A DNA stretch of 64,000 nucleotides from Saccharomycopsis fibuligera x Saccharomycopsis cf. fibuligera (GCA_001936135.1 CP012816.1:1057501-1121500); one strand, 5' to 3'; shown: positions 37,620-48,722, counted from the first letter of the stretch. Program-made: numbers and translations. Notes: generated by a model from the sequence alone, not told the origin.

Positions 37620-38741
37620 TTAAACAAATTTTGCAAAATTATCATCTTCTAACCAACCAATTTTCTCAAACGATGCAAACAATCTACTTGCTTTATTCAC
37701 ATCAATTCTGCATGCTTTCTGTGCATCAGTTCTTCTGAATGGCAAGTTCTTCTTCAATCTGTTCACCTTCTCAGCAAATAACCTTCTTTTAGAATCCAAG
37801 TAAACATTACATGGTAATCTCAAAATGGATGCCAATGTTGCCTCTGCTGGATGCAACTTGTCAAGAAGTGGATCATTAGACAAATTCATTGGCTGGCCTT
37901 TCCATTCAGTAGCTAAACATCTAGTGTTATTAGGAAGGTTACTTGTAGATGGTGAATAGTCAGGTAATGATTCCCAATCAACAAAAGTTGGTTTAGCTAA
38001 AGAAGTGTCTCTTGTTTTTCTCTTCTTCACTGGAGACGAAACCACAGACGAGTCAATGTCGACATCACTTCTGGATAATGGAGTACTAGAACCAGTTTTC
38101 TGCTTTGTTACTCTTCTGGTACGTACTCTTTCGTAACCTGAGTCAGAATGTGAGTCGCTTGTGTACTCACGAGTAGTTCTTTTTCTAGAATTTGTCGAGG
38201 ACATTGGAGCCGAGGCAGTACCCGATACGACGGTTCTTCTGTGAGTGTCTCTCTTTGCCTTTGAGTAATCTCTTTTGTGGTTGGATGCTAATGCATAGTA
38301 TTGATTTATAAACGAAGTGCAAATTTTTCTGTAATTTTGATCATTTATTTTCTCCCATGCATTGACTTTCAAAGAATAATTGTGCAAAGCTGCCATAGGA
38401 AAACTAGCTTCTGGTTTCAAAGTTGTGGTAATAGCTTGTCTTTCACTCTTTTTGTCATTTGTGGTATTGAAAAATTTGACTAGTGATTTATCTGCAGATT
38501 CGGTAGTGTTGTTAGCATTTGGGGTGGTGTTATTCAAATTAGTGGTAACGTTAGTTACTGAACTCGGGGTTTTGATGCTTGGAGATAACGGTGGAGATGG
38601 GATCAATTGATTGTGGTTTTTTATTGGAATGCCAATCTCTTCATGAGAGTCGACAGATTGATTCTTGCCTTTACCAAACATTGGCTTGTAATTGTAAGAT
38701 GAAGAATTGTCTGGTACAATTGATGTATGCACAATAGACAT
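37620..38741 (-). CDS. FUN19: SWIRM-domain protein, Fun19/YOR338W family
   Basis: 373 residues from the ATG at 38741. The first 250 residues are Ser/Thr/Asn-rich with basic patches (KKRKTR). The C-terminal 110 residues form a SWIRM domain: ATEWKGQPMNLSNDPLLDKLHPAEATLASILRLPCNVYLDSKRRLF then VNRLKKNLPFRRTDAQKACRIDVNKASRLFASFEKIGWL. That block, with HPAEA..AS.LRLPC..YLDSKRR, is the signature of fungal Fun19-type proteins. SWIRM domains occur in chromatin proteins and bind DNA or nucleosomes; the role of Fun19 is poorly known. The gene is isolated, with 3.4 kb upstream and 3.3 kb downstream free of recognised genes. Saccharomyces has two paralogues, so the symbol is approximate. Confidence 0.8.
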   Translation of the reverse strand: MSIVHTSIVPDNSSSYNYKPMFGKGKNQSVDSHEEIGIPIKNHNQLIPSPPLSPSIKTPSSVTNVTTNLNNTTPNANNTTESADKSLVKFFNTTNDKKSERQAITTTLKPEASFPMAALHNYSLKVNAWEKINDQNYRKICTSFINQYYALASNHKRDYSKAKRDTHRRTVVSGTASAPMSSTNSRKRTTREYTSDSHSDSGYERVRTRRVTKQKTGSSTPLSRSDVDIDSSVVSSPVKKRKTRDTSLAKPTFVDWESLPDYSPSTSNLPNNTRCLATEWKGQPMNLSNDPLLDKLHPAEATLASILRLPCNVYLDSKRRLFAEKVNRLKKNLPFRRTDAQKACRIDVNKASRLFASFEKIGWLEDDNFAKFV

Positions 38742-39415
38742 TATTTTCTGTAGTAATTGATGTTTTGAAAATTGTGTGCGTGTTACTTGAGTCTGTAATA
38801 ATAGTAGGGCTAAATTGAAAAAAGACTTGCAAAAAGAGACGTAAAATGGAAAGTAAAAACCGAAACAGAGAATGGAAGGAATTATAACATATAAAGCAGA
38901 AAGAAGGTATTTATATGATCAGGAGTAATATATAAAAAAGAAAAAAAGAAAAGTTACAAAAAAAAATTTAAAAAAAAAAGTAAAAATTTTTTTTTTGTCT
39001 TCCTTCTGCCTAAACTCTTTTTTATGTATTCCACTAACAGAAAGAGGGACAAAAAGAAATGCAGACAAAGCATCGTTATGCGACCTGTGCAGCCTCGCCG
39101 TGGACTCAAACCTAAAATGGCCCGTAGAGTGTCTGTGGTGGGACGCCCTCCACATTATTACCGGGATGCACTATCACAAAAATTAGGACGATCACGAAGC
39201 CCGGAAAAGTGTCGTAAAAAGAGTTGGGGATTAATTGGTTTGCGATGGTTCGTTCAAACAATTGCATCTGCATTCCAAATAGCTTATGAGAAATATAGAT
39301 ATTATGGTATGATAATTTCAAAATACCGGTGTACACCGTTCGTATACAAAGAAAAAAAAGAAGCAGAAAGAATTGAAAAAGAAGGATTCAAGTGTAAAAC
39401 AAACAAAAACAAGAA

Positions 39416-39453
<38 letters not shown>

Positions 39454-42184
39454 AAAATTACACACAGACGTCCCATCATACATGTAAATCTAAAACACCG
39501 ACTGATACCTCTCTTTCTTTTGTCTTGTAATCCCGAAGGCTTGCAGCAGCTTTTCCCATCAAAGCGTGCCACGTACGCGACCATTTCTGCCCCGGTACCT
39601 AAATGCGATAAAGTTCCAAATGATTGCCTTTCAATTGTCGCTTTATATGGAACTGCGCTACACGGTGGTCAGTGTGCTATCATCCTCCATGGGTATCGCC
39701 ATTTACCGTCAGATATAGAAGCACAATTGTAAAGACATAATAACTGTGCGTGCATGCCGAACTGGAGCATCTATCTGTAAGTCTGCAGTGACGTGTGCCA
39801 ACCTTCTACTTATCAGGGGGAACATAATCACTTGCAATACCGTATGTATCCCACGACGATGACTCAATAACAGCACACCCACGCGGTCACCATCATCATC
39901 GTCATCATCACCTAGTGTTGCAATTTTAATTAACTTTGGTGCATACCCAGAAAATTTAAGCGGGCAATCCACTGTTTTCTTCAATCAATTGAGTTCGTAA
40001 ATAGTCTCGTTCTCAAGCAAATTGGACACAAATCATAAATATAGAACCAAGCAGGACAGCAGCGAGCTTGCAGCAAGCTGCCGATAATGTCAGCTGACAG
40101 CGTCACCATATGCGGGACAGTATGCGGTCATGTGATCTGAGCTTAAACCGTTGAAGATGCAATTTTTCCGTTATCTTTTATTTACGCAGCACCAACAACA
40201 TCGAGTGTAAAACACTCAGTATTGTATGAGCGTGTTTCTTTTATAGCTATGGTTGCGATGTCTAATGGAATGGCAACGGTTTCTTTCCTTTTGGCTCTCT
40301 ATAGTGTGCTTTTAGTTTTGCTGTTTTGCTGTTTTGCTGCTTTGCTGGTGTTTCTTTTCTGCGATCGGAGGAGCACGCGCTTGGTGGGTCCTCCTTGGGC
40401 CGAGGGGAACAGCCTTTGTGATGATCATCGATGCTTCTTTTTTAAGAATGCGCTTGATTTTTTTCTTTTAATTTTGATCGTCCCGACACTAACCATTTGT
40501 ACGGTAACGGAGCATGCCCGTGCTCGGACTAACTATCTTTCGATACACCGATACATGAGATACTTGTCTGACACAACTGTACGACAATGTGCGCGCTCAG
40601 CAACTCCCCATTTGGGTCTTCTGTGATTGCTTCGAATCAATTGCTGTCAACTGATTCCCATAATTTTTTGCATTGTGCTTCCGGCCAGTTGTGTTAATAA
40701 TTGAGAGTCCGTGATTTGTTGTTGTACTTTACTTTTAGCTCCTTCGGGAATATAGTAGCATCATACTCAATTCGGCCGCAAAGGTACGGCACCGCTGATC
40801 TTTTCGATCTCGCATAGCTTTTGAACTGTCCCTTTTTAAAGCGATTTGTAACTGCTGCACCATTCAATCAAGCGATTTGATAGGTCATGAACCCTCTCAA
40901 TTTATCCATCTTGCAACCATCCCTTCGTTATTCTTGTGTAAATTCTCTGTGCTTTTGCCCTTTCGATTGCTTTTGTAGTTATCTAAGCTATTTTTGCGTA
41001 AATACCACCTGGAACAAGCTAGTGCAATTAGCATCTAACGCCACGAGCGCCGTCTAAAACAATTCAACGCACTGGTTCTCGTAAGCGCGTAATTCATTGT
41101 ACCCTAATGTCTAGTCAATACCACTTGCCAAACCGTGCTAATGACCCGCTCAGGACTGAAATTGACAATGAAAGTTTTTTGATTCGCTGACGGTTGATAT
41201 CTTGCTGAACCCTTTAAAGGCAGGCGGACTGAACCATATAATTAGCCCGTTAATTGATTGCTGTCCATATATTTTTGTTAGCCCAAATAGTTTGTAGAAT
41301 TGTAATACGATAGATACCGTTAACAGACAAACTCGAGTGTCCCATCAAGTATTTTGTCACTTCGTGTAAATCGATTTTCTCACCCGCATCAGATACTACT
41401 CAATTTAGCTTAGCACCCACAGAACAGAAATAACAGAAACACAACGCGATCAGTAAAAATTAGAATATTGTGACTTTTGAGTATTCCCTCTCCTCCCTTT
41501 GGCCCTTCTTCCTTCTCTTCTTCAAAACTTGAGCATTCTTGTGGCTCTCTCCCTTTTATGTTACGCTCATATGTATTGATAGCACTGATGAAACGCAATT
41601 GATGCTACTGTTTAATGAAAGAAGTACATACAAGTCATAAGGATGAAAACCAAAAGTAAGAGATACACTAAAAAAAGCCCTGAATACTAATAAAAAAAGC
41701 GACTCAATAGACAGTCGGCATACTTGCTTGCTAGATAGCTAGATAACACTACCCCGCCTATACCTATAAGGAGAATTAGTGTACTATATACTCATCAATC
41801 AATGATAACATCTCAGTAATTAGGCAAATGTGTATGGAAAATTCCCTGGCAATCATAAGCCATTTTCCCTAGTACAACATTTTGCATGCTTATCAATTAC
41901 ACATCATTGATTAACAATGTGAGAAAATTAAATTAGTTGAGTAATTAGTTTTTTATAGCGAACCGGCAGCTTTCATCGTTGGGCCTAAATATAGTTAATT
42001 GACTGATCAATTTACTTATGGATAGCCAAAGATAGAGGACTGTTTCTCTACGACTTAACCCCATATTTTGAAAGTGTATGACAGCTGCATCTTTTGATTG
42101 TAATAGTATCATGAGAAAACAAATTGACACATAAATTTATTTGATGAAAATCTAAAATATGTAAATTACGACAAACAATCTTTC
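38742..42184. other. 3.4-kb upstream region of the SWIRM gene without recognisable genes
   Basis: Contains a 35-A run (39417-39451). The longest chance frame (39024-39530) is broken up by the poly(A)-coded lysine run and resembles nothing. Because the flanking MSB1-like gene ends here, the whole stretch is formally the promoter side of the SWIRM gene only. No RNA gene recognised. Confidence 0.55.
39417..39451 (+). repeat. Poly(A) homopolymer, 35 nt
   Basis: Uninterrupted run of 35 A in the upstream region of the SWIRM gene. Confidence 0.95.
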
Positions 42185-44488
42185 TCAGGCCTTGCCAGCA
42201 AGGTCCTTGAGAGAAGAGCATCTAGGCGACGCTTTTAATCCTAAGGATATGTAAGTATCATCAACAGCACAAACACCTGCAACAGCATTGTCATAAGGTA
42301 TGTTCATCGGCCAAGGAACAGTTTTGGCAGAAAAATTAGCAGATTCATTAGACGTATTGACCATTGTCACACTTGAAGTATCTTGCACAGAGTCTCGTTC
42401 TGAGTGTCTTCTTTTCTTTGAGCTTGCTAAACTTTGCCTCTTCTGTTTTTGAGGCATGATAATTTCATCTTCGCTTAAAGTTCGCCCCAAAATTTCAACA
42501 TTTCTCAGCACATTTGGTTCAGCAACTGTTGGTTCAGAAGCTTTCATGCTCTCAAGCGCTGCTTTTCCTGGCTCATTAGTCAGTCCATTCTTCACAATTG
42601 ATTTAACCTTAAACTTCTCATAATCTTCATATTCACTTTCTTCGACTTCTCCGGCTTCTTTTTTCTTTTTTCTTTGTTGATGTTTTTTCTGTGTATTGAG
42701 TAGCTCTTCGGCTTCAGAGATTGTAAACATTCCATGGTCACCGTTAGTGACTGGAGACGCAGGACCGTTGCATGTCATTATCTCTGTCATCTCCGGATCA
42801 ATAAACTCACCGCAATTCTTTTCAAGAAACTCACATCGTGCATTATCATCAGTAGTAATAACCAACCAACTGATTTGTCCAATTTTTTGCTTTAACTCAA
42901 ATATAAACGTTGATTTGAGCTTTCCCATTAGAGTTTCTTGTTTCCAAGTATTGAAAAACCACTCGCTGATTACAATCTTGGAAACTTTCACCGAGTCCTC
43001 CATGCTGAAGGAATTGTCAGCATCTTCTTCAATTACTTCTCTGAACACCTTACCATGGTGCTTGATTTTGTCATAAAGTGTGCTGCTGCGATCGAATATG
43101 CTCAAGTATTCCATTGACAAATCACTAACATTAGTATTCAATGTTTCATATGGCTTTGTACATAGTCTTTCCAAAAACATTGACTCATCAAAAAACAAAG
43201 GATGGAATGAGTATGCGGAAGCCTTTGATGCGCCAATATGTCTAACGATATCACCGAAATCAAAATCTTCTGACCCCAATTTATGCTTAGGAACCGACAC
43301 CACTAGCCCATATTCAACAAACTCAGTTTGGTAAAAATTTGGTGGATATTTGAACAAATCAAGCTCGTTTGTTTTAGGTATCAGTCTTTCACTAACCTTT
43401 CCCTCGTGTAAAATATTTCTCAAGTATGAGGAAAATAATCTTTGAAAGGCTAGGTTTCGCTGACAGTAGTATTGTTTCTTATAGTAAATGTCTTTATAAT
43501 CATCATCGTCTTCATAGGCATAATCGCCAAAACTTCTCGGTTCTTTGAAACAAATTGAGGAAGCAACATAAAGCAAATCATATAAACTGGTGTTTCCCAA
43601 ATCAGTATTGGACCAAATCAGCACAACTAAATCTAAAAATTCTTGCAAGATATGAGGATGGTTGATACTTGGTAAACACTTTGGGATAATGTTGTAAAAG
43701 TTCGTTGGATGATAATCTGCAGCTGCATCCTGTATGGTAAACTCTTCATAACATGCCCAACTCAATATGCCACCAGGTAGCAATGATAGGATGAGTCTAG
43801 TGCTTATCACGACGATTATTAAATCAGTTGATGCAATCAAAGATTCAAGTTTATTTCCCTTAAGTGAGCACCCATCTCTTGGGAATAGTTCGTTTATGAA
43901 AAACTTGACCCTCCATAAAGTTTTGCGATCAAGCTGCTGTAAGTTTGGAGCAAAAAAATCCATGGCATGAAGTTCGCTTTCTCCTTCCTGTAGAGTTTCC
44001 TTTATGTTTTTCATCAATGAATGTAACACGTATCGGCATGACTTGTGGTTGATTCCGTTTGGTTTTGCAAAAATATCAAATGGTTCTTTACTGTCCTTGA
44101 GAATTGATCTTTCAAAAGCTTGGTTATCGTATATATAATACCTCAATTGAAATTTTGAACGGTTAGTATTTATGGACTGTATTAGCTTTGTCATTGAAAC
44201 ACTACTAGTTTTCATCACGCTTTGCAAATCTTTTTCGATAGAAAAGCTGTTGTATTTGTAGCTATTCACAAGATTGCCATTATAGGCATCAAATTGGTGT
44301 ATTAATACAGTTGCATTACTGATATTGGATTCCAAATCATATGAATCAATATGGTGTCTATTCAGAAATTTATCATCTTCAATCGATCCGTCGCTACTAC
44401 TAGACTCGTAGGGTACTGATATCTGGCTTTTATTGATTTTTTTCTTCTTAAAGAGCTTGAGCTTGAATTTTATTGCCATAGTGGACAT
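42185..44488 (-). CDS. MSB1: Msb1/Mug8-like protein (Rho-GAP-related fold)
   Basis: 767 residues from the ATG at 44488. The central region matches the Msb1 domain in order: LWRVKFFINELFPRDG, then IVVISTRLILSLLPGGILSWACYEEFTI, then FYNIIPKCLPSINHPHILQEFLDLVVLIWSN. In Saccharomyces Msb1 the equivalent text reads like LPNSEIIGWKSYLEFK and FLEIMPQCLASPNHASIVYDFFDLI. The C-terminal 200 residues are basic and Ser/Glu-rich. Msb1 is a multicopy suppressor of cdc24 and bem4 defects and helps Cdc42 and Rho1 signalling at the bud site. The catalytic Arg finger of active Rho-GAPs is not evident, so it probably acts as an adaptor. Assignment rests on the central block. Confidence 0.65.
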   Translation of the reverse strand: MSTMAIKFKLKLFKKKKINKSQISVPYESSSSDGSIEDDKFLNRHHIDSYDLESNISNATVLIHQFDAYNGNLVNSYKYNSFSIEKDLQSVMKTSSVSMTKLIQSINTNRSKFQLRYYIYDNQAFERSILKDSKEPFDIFAKPNGINHKSCRYVLHSLMKNIKETLQEGESELHAMDFFAPNLQQLDRKTLWRVKFFINELFPRDGCSLKGNKLESLIASTDLIIVVISTRLILSLLPGGILSWACYEEFTIQDAAADYHPTNFYNIIPKCLPSINHPHILQEFLDLVVLIWSNTDLGNTSLYDLLYVASSICFKEPRSFGDYAYEDDDDYKDIYYKKQYYCQRNLAFQRLFSSYLRNILHEGKVSERLIPKTNELDLFKYPPNFYQTEFVEYGLVVSVPKHKLGSEDFDFGDIVRHIGASKASAYSFHPLFFDESMFLERLCTKPYETLNTNVSDLSMEYLSIFDRSSTLYDKIKHHGKVFREVIEEDADNSFSMEDSVKVSKIVISEWFFNTWKQETLMGKLKSTFIFELKQKIGQISWLVITTDDNARCEFLEKNCGEFIDPEMTEIMTCNGPASPVTNGDHGMFTISEAEELLNTQKKHQQRKKKKEAGEVEESEYEDYEKFKVKSIVKNGLTNEPGKAALESMKASEPTVAEPNVLRNVEILGRTLSEDEIIMPQKQKRQSLASSKKRRHSERDSVQDTSSVTMVNTSNESANFSAKTVPWPMNIPYDNAVAGVCAVDDTYISLGLKASPRCSSLKDLAGKA

Positions 44489-45063
44489 GCTATTACCAAT
44501 TGGACAGAATGCGGATGATATTTCTGAGTTATATTTGAATAAGAACTATCAGCTAAAATAACCAGCTGGCCAAACAGTTATCATGCGAAATTCTAGTTTG
44601 GAATGGTGATCAAAGACCTCAAGATATTACCTCAAGTTTATATAAATAGCAAGAGCCCCCAACTGATACTTTCACAAGCGCTTATTATAGCAGATGATTT
44701 ATCACAAGCGAATGCCGATTGTTTCATGATGGCAAGAAAAAAAATAGAAACTGGGACCAAGAAGGAAAAACAGACAATTTATCTGATAGTCGTTGAGGAT
44801 ACATCATTCAGTGATCTGCGCAACCGAGTTAAATTGCAATAATAAGTAATTAGATGATGAAGAGGTAGTGCACTTTATAGAGACTTTTAAGTGGGCGGCT
44901 GTAGCACCAGAGTCAACGTAAAACAGACTCATCACAACAGGCATTAGCAAGCCCGCAGCACAGTGCATACGGGTGCAGTGTGCTATTACAAAGAGCTTAG
45001 TTATAAAGGTCAAAGAAAAAGAATATTAGCAGAGTATCAATCTATAAAACATAATGAAAAAAG

Positions 45064-45120
<57 letters not shown>

Positions 45121-45242
45121 GAACATGAAAGTGAGCTAAAGTGGAGACGAGAAATTGTAAATCATTTTGTACAAATGCGCCTCACCGTATATGACTGAAA
45201 AAGACAAAGCTGTAAAGTCCGATTTCGTGGATCATCCATCAG
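44489..45242. other. Intergenic region with (AAT)n and poly(A)
   Basis: 754 bp upstream of the MSB1-like gene. A short (AAT)n run at about 45063-45086 grades into 32 A at 45087-45118. A 79-codon frame at 44603-44842 has no recognisable family. Confidence 0.55.
45087..45118 (+). repeat. Poly(A) homopolymer, 32 nt, after (AAT)n
   Basis: Uninterrupted run directly following about eight AAT units. Confidence 0.95.
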
Positions 45243-47462
45243 TTAGTTCTCTTTGTCGTGGTCATTCTGACCCTTGTGACGAAATGCACCAATTGCGCCA
45301 CCAATTTCATTGTAAATTTCTCCAACTTCGTCCTCTATCTTTTCAATGGTATCTTCAATAAAATCAACAATTATTCCTCGGGTGTGCGTGGACTCTGCAT
45401 TGCCACTAGTGAAGACATTTGCGCTGCTTCCAGACTCAGGGCCAGCAGTAAGAATGGTATTTTTAGCATCCGCACTAGTGGAAGCAGCAGCGATCGCTGT
45501 CGAGGTGGTCTCAGCCGAAGAGAGATCCAGCTTGAAAGTGGCACCGGGAATAGACTCCGATGTTATTGGGGAGCCCGTAGCCTTCTCACTGAAAAGTAAA
45601 GATTCAGTTGGGTTGAATGGGACTTCGACCGGTCGCCGTACTCCGCTTCCGTTGCGAAATAGCACATCATAAGTAGCATTTTCACGTATGACTTCAGAAT
45701 AAAACGGCAAGTTTGGATAACTCAATGAATCAGTCCAGTTAGATTCTAGTATATTCTTCTTGTTGAAAATGATGTTGGTGCCAGTACCATTATTTTCTGC
45801 TGGGTGTAGATTCAAGGTGTCACATATCAAATTATACACCTCTGTATTTTGAAAGGGCTTGATCTTGCTAAATTTATCACTACCTAATGCATTTGAAAAG
45901 TATGGTCCAGTACCAATGAATAAAGCTCTCATAAGCACTTCTGTGTTATTGTAACCATGAATCCCTTTCAACTTATAATTTCCTCCGCTTTTTTCCATAT
46001 CTTTTTTAGTCGTTATAGCATATCCCACATCAGGTACTATCCAGATTGGTGCTATTCTTTCATCAAACTTGGAGCCGCTGTTCCCGAAGTGCCACTCTTC
46101 AGGCATGTCTGTTTTGAGGTATATTTTGAAATGAGGATTATCTAATTTATGGTAGGTTTCATTTATTGATTGAAAAACTTCCTCCACCGAAAACTGTTTG
46201 AAAGGCCTTAAACCAAAAAGTGGCCAGCCGTCTGTATGCTGAATCTTCTTTAAATCTACAATATCATCTAAATAAATGAGACGTTCGTTTGAAGTAGGTG
46301 ACATTCCATGATCCGAGACAATAACAAAATTCACAATATCTGTAAGATTTCTCTCCTTGATCTCCACAATAAGGCTCTCTATGAAGTTATCCACATATTT
46401 TAACCCATCCTTCAACTCTTTTCCGGAAATACCATGCCTATGACCAAGGGAGTCAATAGTTGGCACATATCCCAACATTAGCTCTGGTCGCGTCGATATG
46501 TCTCTATCCAACCATTCAAGAATTCTGTCGACCTTTTTTGATAATAGTTCTGATCCTCTGAACCTGTCCACTTCAAGTGGGTTCCCAATGGTAAGATTTA
46601 CCTCGCTTCCAGGCCACATGTGAACTGCAGAAGCAACCCCATGAGAATAAGCAGTTTGCCATATTGGCTCACCGCCCCACCAATCAGTATCCAAACTGAG
46701 ATCAGCTTTGACGTTTACAAACTGTTTATTGGTCTTCGGACTAAAAAATGTGTTTCCCACAATACCATGAAATGCAGGGTATAGACCCGTTACTAACGAC
46801 CAGTGATTAGGGAAAGTGGATGAAGGAAATGACGGAATCATGAATGGTGGTCCGTAAGAGTTGATGTATAGGTTGTGCATGAATGGCGTTAGTTTAGATG
46901 AGATGTAATGGGGATGAAATCCATCCAAAGATAACATAATCGTTGTTGGATAGAATAGATGAGTCCCATTACTCAACGTTGGCTTTTTGACATTTGTTAC
47001 ACTGGAAATCATCTGGCCTTGCTTATAGTTTGATATCGCCACAGAAGACACAACGAGTACCCCAATAAAAATGAGAGTTCCAACTACAAAACTGATTGTT
47101 TTCAACAAGCTCGCAGGAGGGTCCGGCTTGTTTAAAAACTTATTATTTGTTGAGCTTGTGTCATCACTTGAAAAGGAAGCAGAATAGCTTTGCAACTCTA
47201 TGTTTTCATTGGGAGTAAAGGAACTTTGTAGGTGACGATAATGCTGATATTGTTGAGACTTGACACTAACAGCATCTTTTATCTTTGATACTGCTTTCTT
47301 AAACTTGCTTTTATTATTTGTATTAAGAGTTTCGAAATCTTCATCCAAAACTCCTTCATTGTGAGTTGTGCTTCCATTTTGACCGGTGGTAACTATTAAG
47401 TCATCTTCATCATCAAGATCAGTTACAGGTATATCAGCGCTATAATAGTTTCCCTGACTCAT
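45243..47462 (-). CDS. NPP1: Ecto-nucleotide pyrophosphatase/phosphodiesterase (type II membrane)
   Basis: 739 residues from the ATG at 47462 (MSQGNYYSADIP); the frame is open 35 codons further up but has no other ATG. An acidic cytosolic head of about 120 residues is followed by one membrane anchor (LLKTISFVVGTLIFIGVLVV). The alkaline-phosphatase-fold catalytic part shows SLDGFHPHY (first metal Asp), SSTFPNHWSLVTG (nucleophile Thr in TFPNH), VPTIDSLGHRHG and VSDHGMSPT (other metal ligands). Several N-glycosylation sequons (NGT, NLT, NET, NNT, NAT) fit an extracytosolic domain. Yeast Npp1/Npp2 hydrolyse extracellular nucleotide phosphodiesters and are induced by phosphate starvation. A Ser/Thr-rich tail follows. 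Npp1 and Npp2 cannot be told apart. Confidence 0.9.
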   Translation of the reverse strand: MSQGNYYSADIPVTDLDDEDDLIVTTGQNGSTTHNEGVLDEDFETLNTNNKSKFKKAVSKIKDAVSVKSQQYQHYRHLQSSFTPNENIELQSYSASFSSDDTSSTNNKFLNKPDPPASLLKTISFVVGTLIFIGVLVVSSVAISNYKQGQMISSVTNVKKPTLSNGTHLFYPTTIMLSLDGFHPHYISSKLTPFMHNLYINSYGPPFMIPSFPSSTFPNHWSLVTGLYPAFHGIVGNTFFSPKTNKQFVNVKADLSLDTDWWGGEPIWQTAYSHGVASAVHMWPGSEVNLTIGNPLEVDRFRGSELLSKKVDRILEWLDRDISTRPELMLGYVPTIDSLGHRHGISGKELKDGLKYVDNFIESLIVEIKERNLTDIVNFVIVSDHGMSPTSNERLIYLDDIVDLKKIQHTDGWPLFGLRPFKQFSVEEVFQSINETYHKLDNPHFKIYLKTDMPEEWHFGNSGSKFDERIAPIWIVPDVGYAITTKKDMEKSGGNYKLKGIHGYNNTEVLMRALFIGTGPYFSNALGSDKFSKIKPFQNTEVYNLICDTLNLHPAENNGTGTNIIFNKKNILESNWTDSLSYPNLPFYSEVIRENATYDVLFRNGSGVRRPVEVPFNPTESLLFSEKATGSPITSESIPGATFKLDLSSAETTSTAIAAASTSADAKNTILTAGPESGSSANVFTSGNAESTHTRGIIVDFIEDTIEKIEDEVGEIYNEIGGAIGAFRHKGQNDHDKEN

Positions 47463-47688
47463 AGTTTGACCTATATTTTTCGAATAGCAAAGAACTGTTA
47501 AACTCTTGCTGCATGAAAGAGATAAAGAAAAAAACAGTTTATCAGAGTATTGATTTTGATGAGACAACCACAGAAGACCATATCACAATAGAAAATGTCA
47601 AATGTGTTAAGACAAAAAAAAACCGAACTACGAAAAAAATAGAAAAACAAGAGAAAAAAGACTGGTTAGAATTGATGTATCAAAAAAG

Positions 47689-47774
47689 TGCTCTCGGCGA
47701 GAGTCGAACTCGCGATCTTCAGATTTCTCTGCTCAGTATGAGACTGACGCCTTAACCAACTGGGCCACGAGAAC
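47689..47774 (-). tRNA. tRNA-Met(CAU), elongator type, with a 12-nt intron
   Basis: Minus strand: acceptor GTTCTCG pairs with CGAGAGC (one T-G), discriminator A; D arm GCCCAGTTGGTTAAGGC; anticodon segment TCAGT CTCATA, then a 12-nt intron (47725-47736), then A TCTGA; T arm GCGAG TTCGACT CTCGC. The region GTCAGTCTCATA...ATCTGAAG matches yeast elongator tRNA-Met. The intron begins CTGAG, complementary to the CTCA of the loop. Mature length is 74. A T6 run follows at 47682-47687. The intron size depends on placing the cut after position 37. Confidence 0.88.
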
Positions 47775-48222
47775 AGCACTTGTGCTTAAAGAAGAACGGT
47801 CCCTAAACAACCTGAGGTATGTGCTCTAAAAATTTGACATAAGCAATTTTCACGTGAAAACGTTACCAACAAGCAAATGAAGCTTTTTTTGATCAAATGC
47901 CTTGTAGCACAAGCCTTATGGAAAAAACTACATAGAAAATATTACGGAATACTGACATCTCAGGGTTCATGTTTTTTAGAGGAAAAAGCCTTGTATTTCC
48001 AAATATAACTAACTAATAATAAATATATAAAAATATTGGGTTAGACCCTCTTTAAATGATAATCAGACTGAATACAAAACATGTTATTGATTCGCTATTA
48101 CCAGTAATAAATACGTATAACTTGCACCAAGATAAAAGATCCGCGAAGTTATTCAGTAATAAATATTGGTTAACTGTATTCAGGTTTGTTGGTCTAGAAC
48201 TCAATGTTCGTCAAAATAAAGA
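47775..48222. other. Gap between tRNA-Met and the LINE tail
   Basis: AT-rich. The second half (from about 48056) belongs to an open frame continuing into the repeat and may be the 5' portion of the element copy; the truncation point cannot be fixed. Confidence 0.5.
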
Positions 48223-48376
48223 ATTGAGCTGGGACAGTCTCGTCCTTCTATCCAGTGGTACCAGAGAGCAAATACAGAACAGCAAATACTCTCGCCTATG
48301 GCATGACATGGACTTCAATCGGAAAACTGTTCCGATCTCCAGCCTTGTTTATTATATCACAACGCAAATAAATTAG
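48056..48376 (+). pseudogene. Probable C-terminal fragment of a LINE open reading frame
   Basis: 106 codons ending at TAG 48376; the last 51 codons are shared with the second copy at 55 kb, with one synonymous and one missense difference. The protein end (SRLWHDMDFNRKTVPISSLVYYITTQIN) was not recognised as a known domain. A stop at 48053-48055 precedes it. It is read as the 3' end of a longer element frame rather than a gene, because a non-coding tail and poly(A) follow directly. Confidence 0.4.
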
Positions 48377-48682
48377 ACGACACCGTTAACACCGTTATCT
48401 TGATGAGTAGAAGATAGTATTGAAGTGAGACCCTTTCTTTTTACCTGTCGATATCGACAATAAAATATACTAAATCAATACAAGAGCCGTCAAAACTATG
48501 ATGTCCTCTAGACATATCTCAACTCAGCTAAAGCTACTAACTTTACAATACAAACGGCGTTTTTACTTATAAGTTTCCCTAGATAATAACAATTGAACTA
48601 TACTGTATATGCTATATAGATAAGTTTGTAAGATTCTATTTTCTATCGTTTGTGAGTAGTTAACAAACCGACCTTGTGTGTG

Positions 48683-48720
<38 letters not shown>
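48223..48720 (+). mobile_element. 3' end of a non-LTR retrotransposon (LINE), copy A, with 38-nt poly(A) tail
   Basis: 460 bp (48223-48682) followed by 38 A (48683-48720). The same 460 bp recurs in inverse orientation at 55030-55489 with only about three differences by eye and the same poly(A) end. It consists of 51 sense codons, a stop and about 306 bp of non-coding sequence. A defined 3' end with poly(A), variable 5' end and dispersed near-identical copies are the marks of a 5'-truncated LINE. L1-clade elements (Zorro) are known from Candida; membership is not shown. No clear target-site duplication was found. Confidence 0.65.

Positions 48721-48722
<2 letters not shown>

Noticed and set aside
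39024-39530. 168-codon frame upstream of the SWIRM gene
   Set aside because: Contains a lysine run coded by a 35-A homopolymer; no recognisable domain.
44603-44842. 79-codon frame upstream of the MSB1-like gene
   Set aside because: No family resemblance and lies in the promoter region.
48223-48720. The 460-bp repeat as a solo LTR
   Set aside because: No TG...CA ends were apparent, and a poly(A) tail at one end with sense codons at the other fits a LINE 3' end better.
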